This document shows positions 63,036-64,000 of a stretch of 64,000 nucleotides of DNA, piece after piece. Source of the stretch: Stomorhina lunata. Its lineage: Eukaryota > Arthropoda > Insecta > Diptera > Rhiniidae. The stretch's first letter is position 1. Every line of letters starts with the position of its first letter. The notes under the pieces are model-generated. The model was not told where the DNA came from. It did no database searches and saw only the letters and a program-made list of their open reading frames with translations. The stretch spans positions 61,821,118-61,885,117 of the forward strand of contig OW121743.1 of assembly GCA_933228675.1 (NCBI GenBank), written 5' to 3'. The translations under genes and the position numbers were made by a program.

Positions 63036-63792
63036 ACTTTTTCTATAGAAAAACTTACAAACGCTCACTTTTTCTATAGAAAATCTTACCAACGCTCACT
63101 TTTTCTATAGAAAAACTTACTAACGCTCACTTTTTCTATAGAAAAACTTACTAACGCTCTCTTTTTCTATAGAAAAACTTACTAACGCTTACTTTTTCTA
63201 TAGAAAACGTACTAACGCTCACTTTTTTTATAGAAAAACTTACTAGTGCTCACTTTTTCTATAGAAAAACTTACTAGTGCTCACTTTTTCTATGGAAAAA
63301 CTTATTTACGCTCACCTTTTCTATAGAAAAGTTTACTAACGCTCACTTTTTCTATAGAAAAACTAACTAAAGTTCACTTTTTCTACAGGAAAACTAACTA
63401 ACGTTCACTTTTTCTATAGAAAAACTAACTAACGTTCACTTTTTCTATAGAAAAACTTACTAACGCTTACATTTTCGATAGAAAAACTTACCAACGCTCA
63501 CTTTTCTATAAAAAAATCTTACTAACCCTCACTTTTCTATAGAAAAACTTACAAACACTCACTTTTTCCATAGAAAAACTTACTAACGCTTACTTTTTCT
63601 ATAGAAAAACTTACTAACGCTCACTTTTTTTATAGAAAGTTTACTAACGCTCACTTTTTCTATAGAAAAGCTTACTAATGCTCACTTTTTCTATAGAAAA
63701 ACTTACTAACGCTCACTTTTTCTATAGAAAAAACTTACTAGCGCTCACTTTTTCTATAGAGAAACTTCCTAAAACCCTTATATCGCTTATTT
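63036..63792. repeat. Tandem array H, 31-bp satellite with a 16-bp palindrome
   Basis: The unit is CACTTTTTCTATAGAAAAAC then TTACTAACGCT, 31 bp, about 24 copies. Each has the perfect palindrome TTTTTCTATAGAAAAA next to an asymmetric TTACTAACGCTCAC spacer. Variants (AACTAACTAACGTTC, TTACTAGTGCTC) are clustered. Flanked by unique AT-rich sequence. Confidence 0.95.
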
Positions 63793-64000
63793 TTTCCATA
63801 GAAAAACCCCCCCAAATTGTTAAATTTATAATTTTGCTACCATTATAAATTGTTTTACCATTTATCTTTATTTCATTTAAATATCAACATTTTGCTTAAA
63901 ATAAATACATCTTGAGTATACCCTTAAGCCTGAGACCCAGATAAAACTAAATTACATTTAATTTTTTCTATATTATTTTATATGAGAGTTATTAATAAAT
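63793..64000. other. AT-rich sequence, nothing recognised
   Basis: No feature to the window edge. Confidence 0.6.

Overview
The window looks like non-coding chromatin from a fly genome (Diptera, probably a cyclorrhaphan with a large repeat-rich genome). The evidence is very high A+T, huge TA-rich tandem arrays, and dispersed elements bounded by TATACCCTTCACC and CGGC..GCCG hairpins with an internal GTCCGTCTGTCTG stretch, a repeat style I associate with Diptera. It also carries Helitron-like elements and a dead Tc1/mariner transposon with a DD37E catalytic signature. I found no convincing host protein-coding gene, rRNA or functional tRNA. The only sequence with clear protein homology is transposase. 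No bacterial-type features (operons, RBS, CRISPR, riboswitches) apply.

Layout. 1-1.2 kb: AT-rich, unassigned. 1.24-3.82 kb: 28-bp array A. 3.9-11.1 kb: 31-bp array B with higher-order structure. 12.2-13.2 kb: an old tandem duplication. 13.3-14.9 kb: Helitron-like copy 1. 14.9-21.6 kb: a large imperfect inverted duplication, in which a dispersed repeat plus array C on the left is mirrored by array C' plus the same repeat on the right, around a 1.6-kb spacer. 21.8 kb: tRNA-like SINE head. 22.0-25.0 kb: two direct copies of a TIR element separated by a 12-bp minisatellite; the second copy is split by Helitron-like copy 2. 25-30 kb: foldback repeat, transposase relic, and nested hairpin-ended elements (P inside Q). 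31.4-33.7 kb: array D. 35.4-37.4 kb: P/Q fragments with a long CTGT tract. 37.4-39.8 kb: 35-bp array E. 41.2-41.7 kb: P copy. 42.2-44.6 kb: array F. 44.6-46.3 kb: array G. 47.8-50.3 kb: hairpin-ended element R. 50.5 and 51.4 kb: tRNA-like SINE pieces. 52.18-53.48 kb: complete but inactivated Tc1/mariner element. 54.1-56.0 kb: 12-bp minisatellite, reverse complement of the one at 22.4 kb. 57.4-59.1 kb: Q copies. 59.5-60.1 kb: TIR MITE. 61.1-61.4 kb: tRNA-derived SINE. 61.4-62.1 kb: more dispersed repeat ends. 63.0-63.8 kb: 31-bp array H.

Two sequence-level patterns tie the window together. First, arrays B, D, F and G are one satellite family present in both orientations. Its unit is almost entirely self-complementary, and one dyad is retained through paired substitutions (CCTAT..ATAGG in B, CTTAT..ATAAG in G). 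Array B also holds one unit whose hairpin loop is flipped. Second, the tetranucleotide (CTGT/CAGA) tracts mostly sit at one fixed position in the Q/R hairpin-ended elements, so those transposons appear to seed the microsatellites. All alignments were done by eye; repeat boundaries are approximate (tens of bases) unless stated otherwise.
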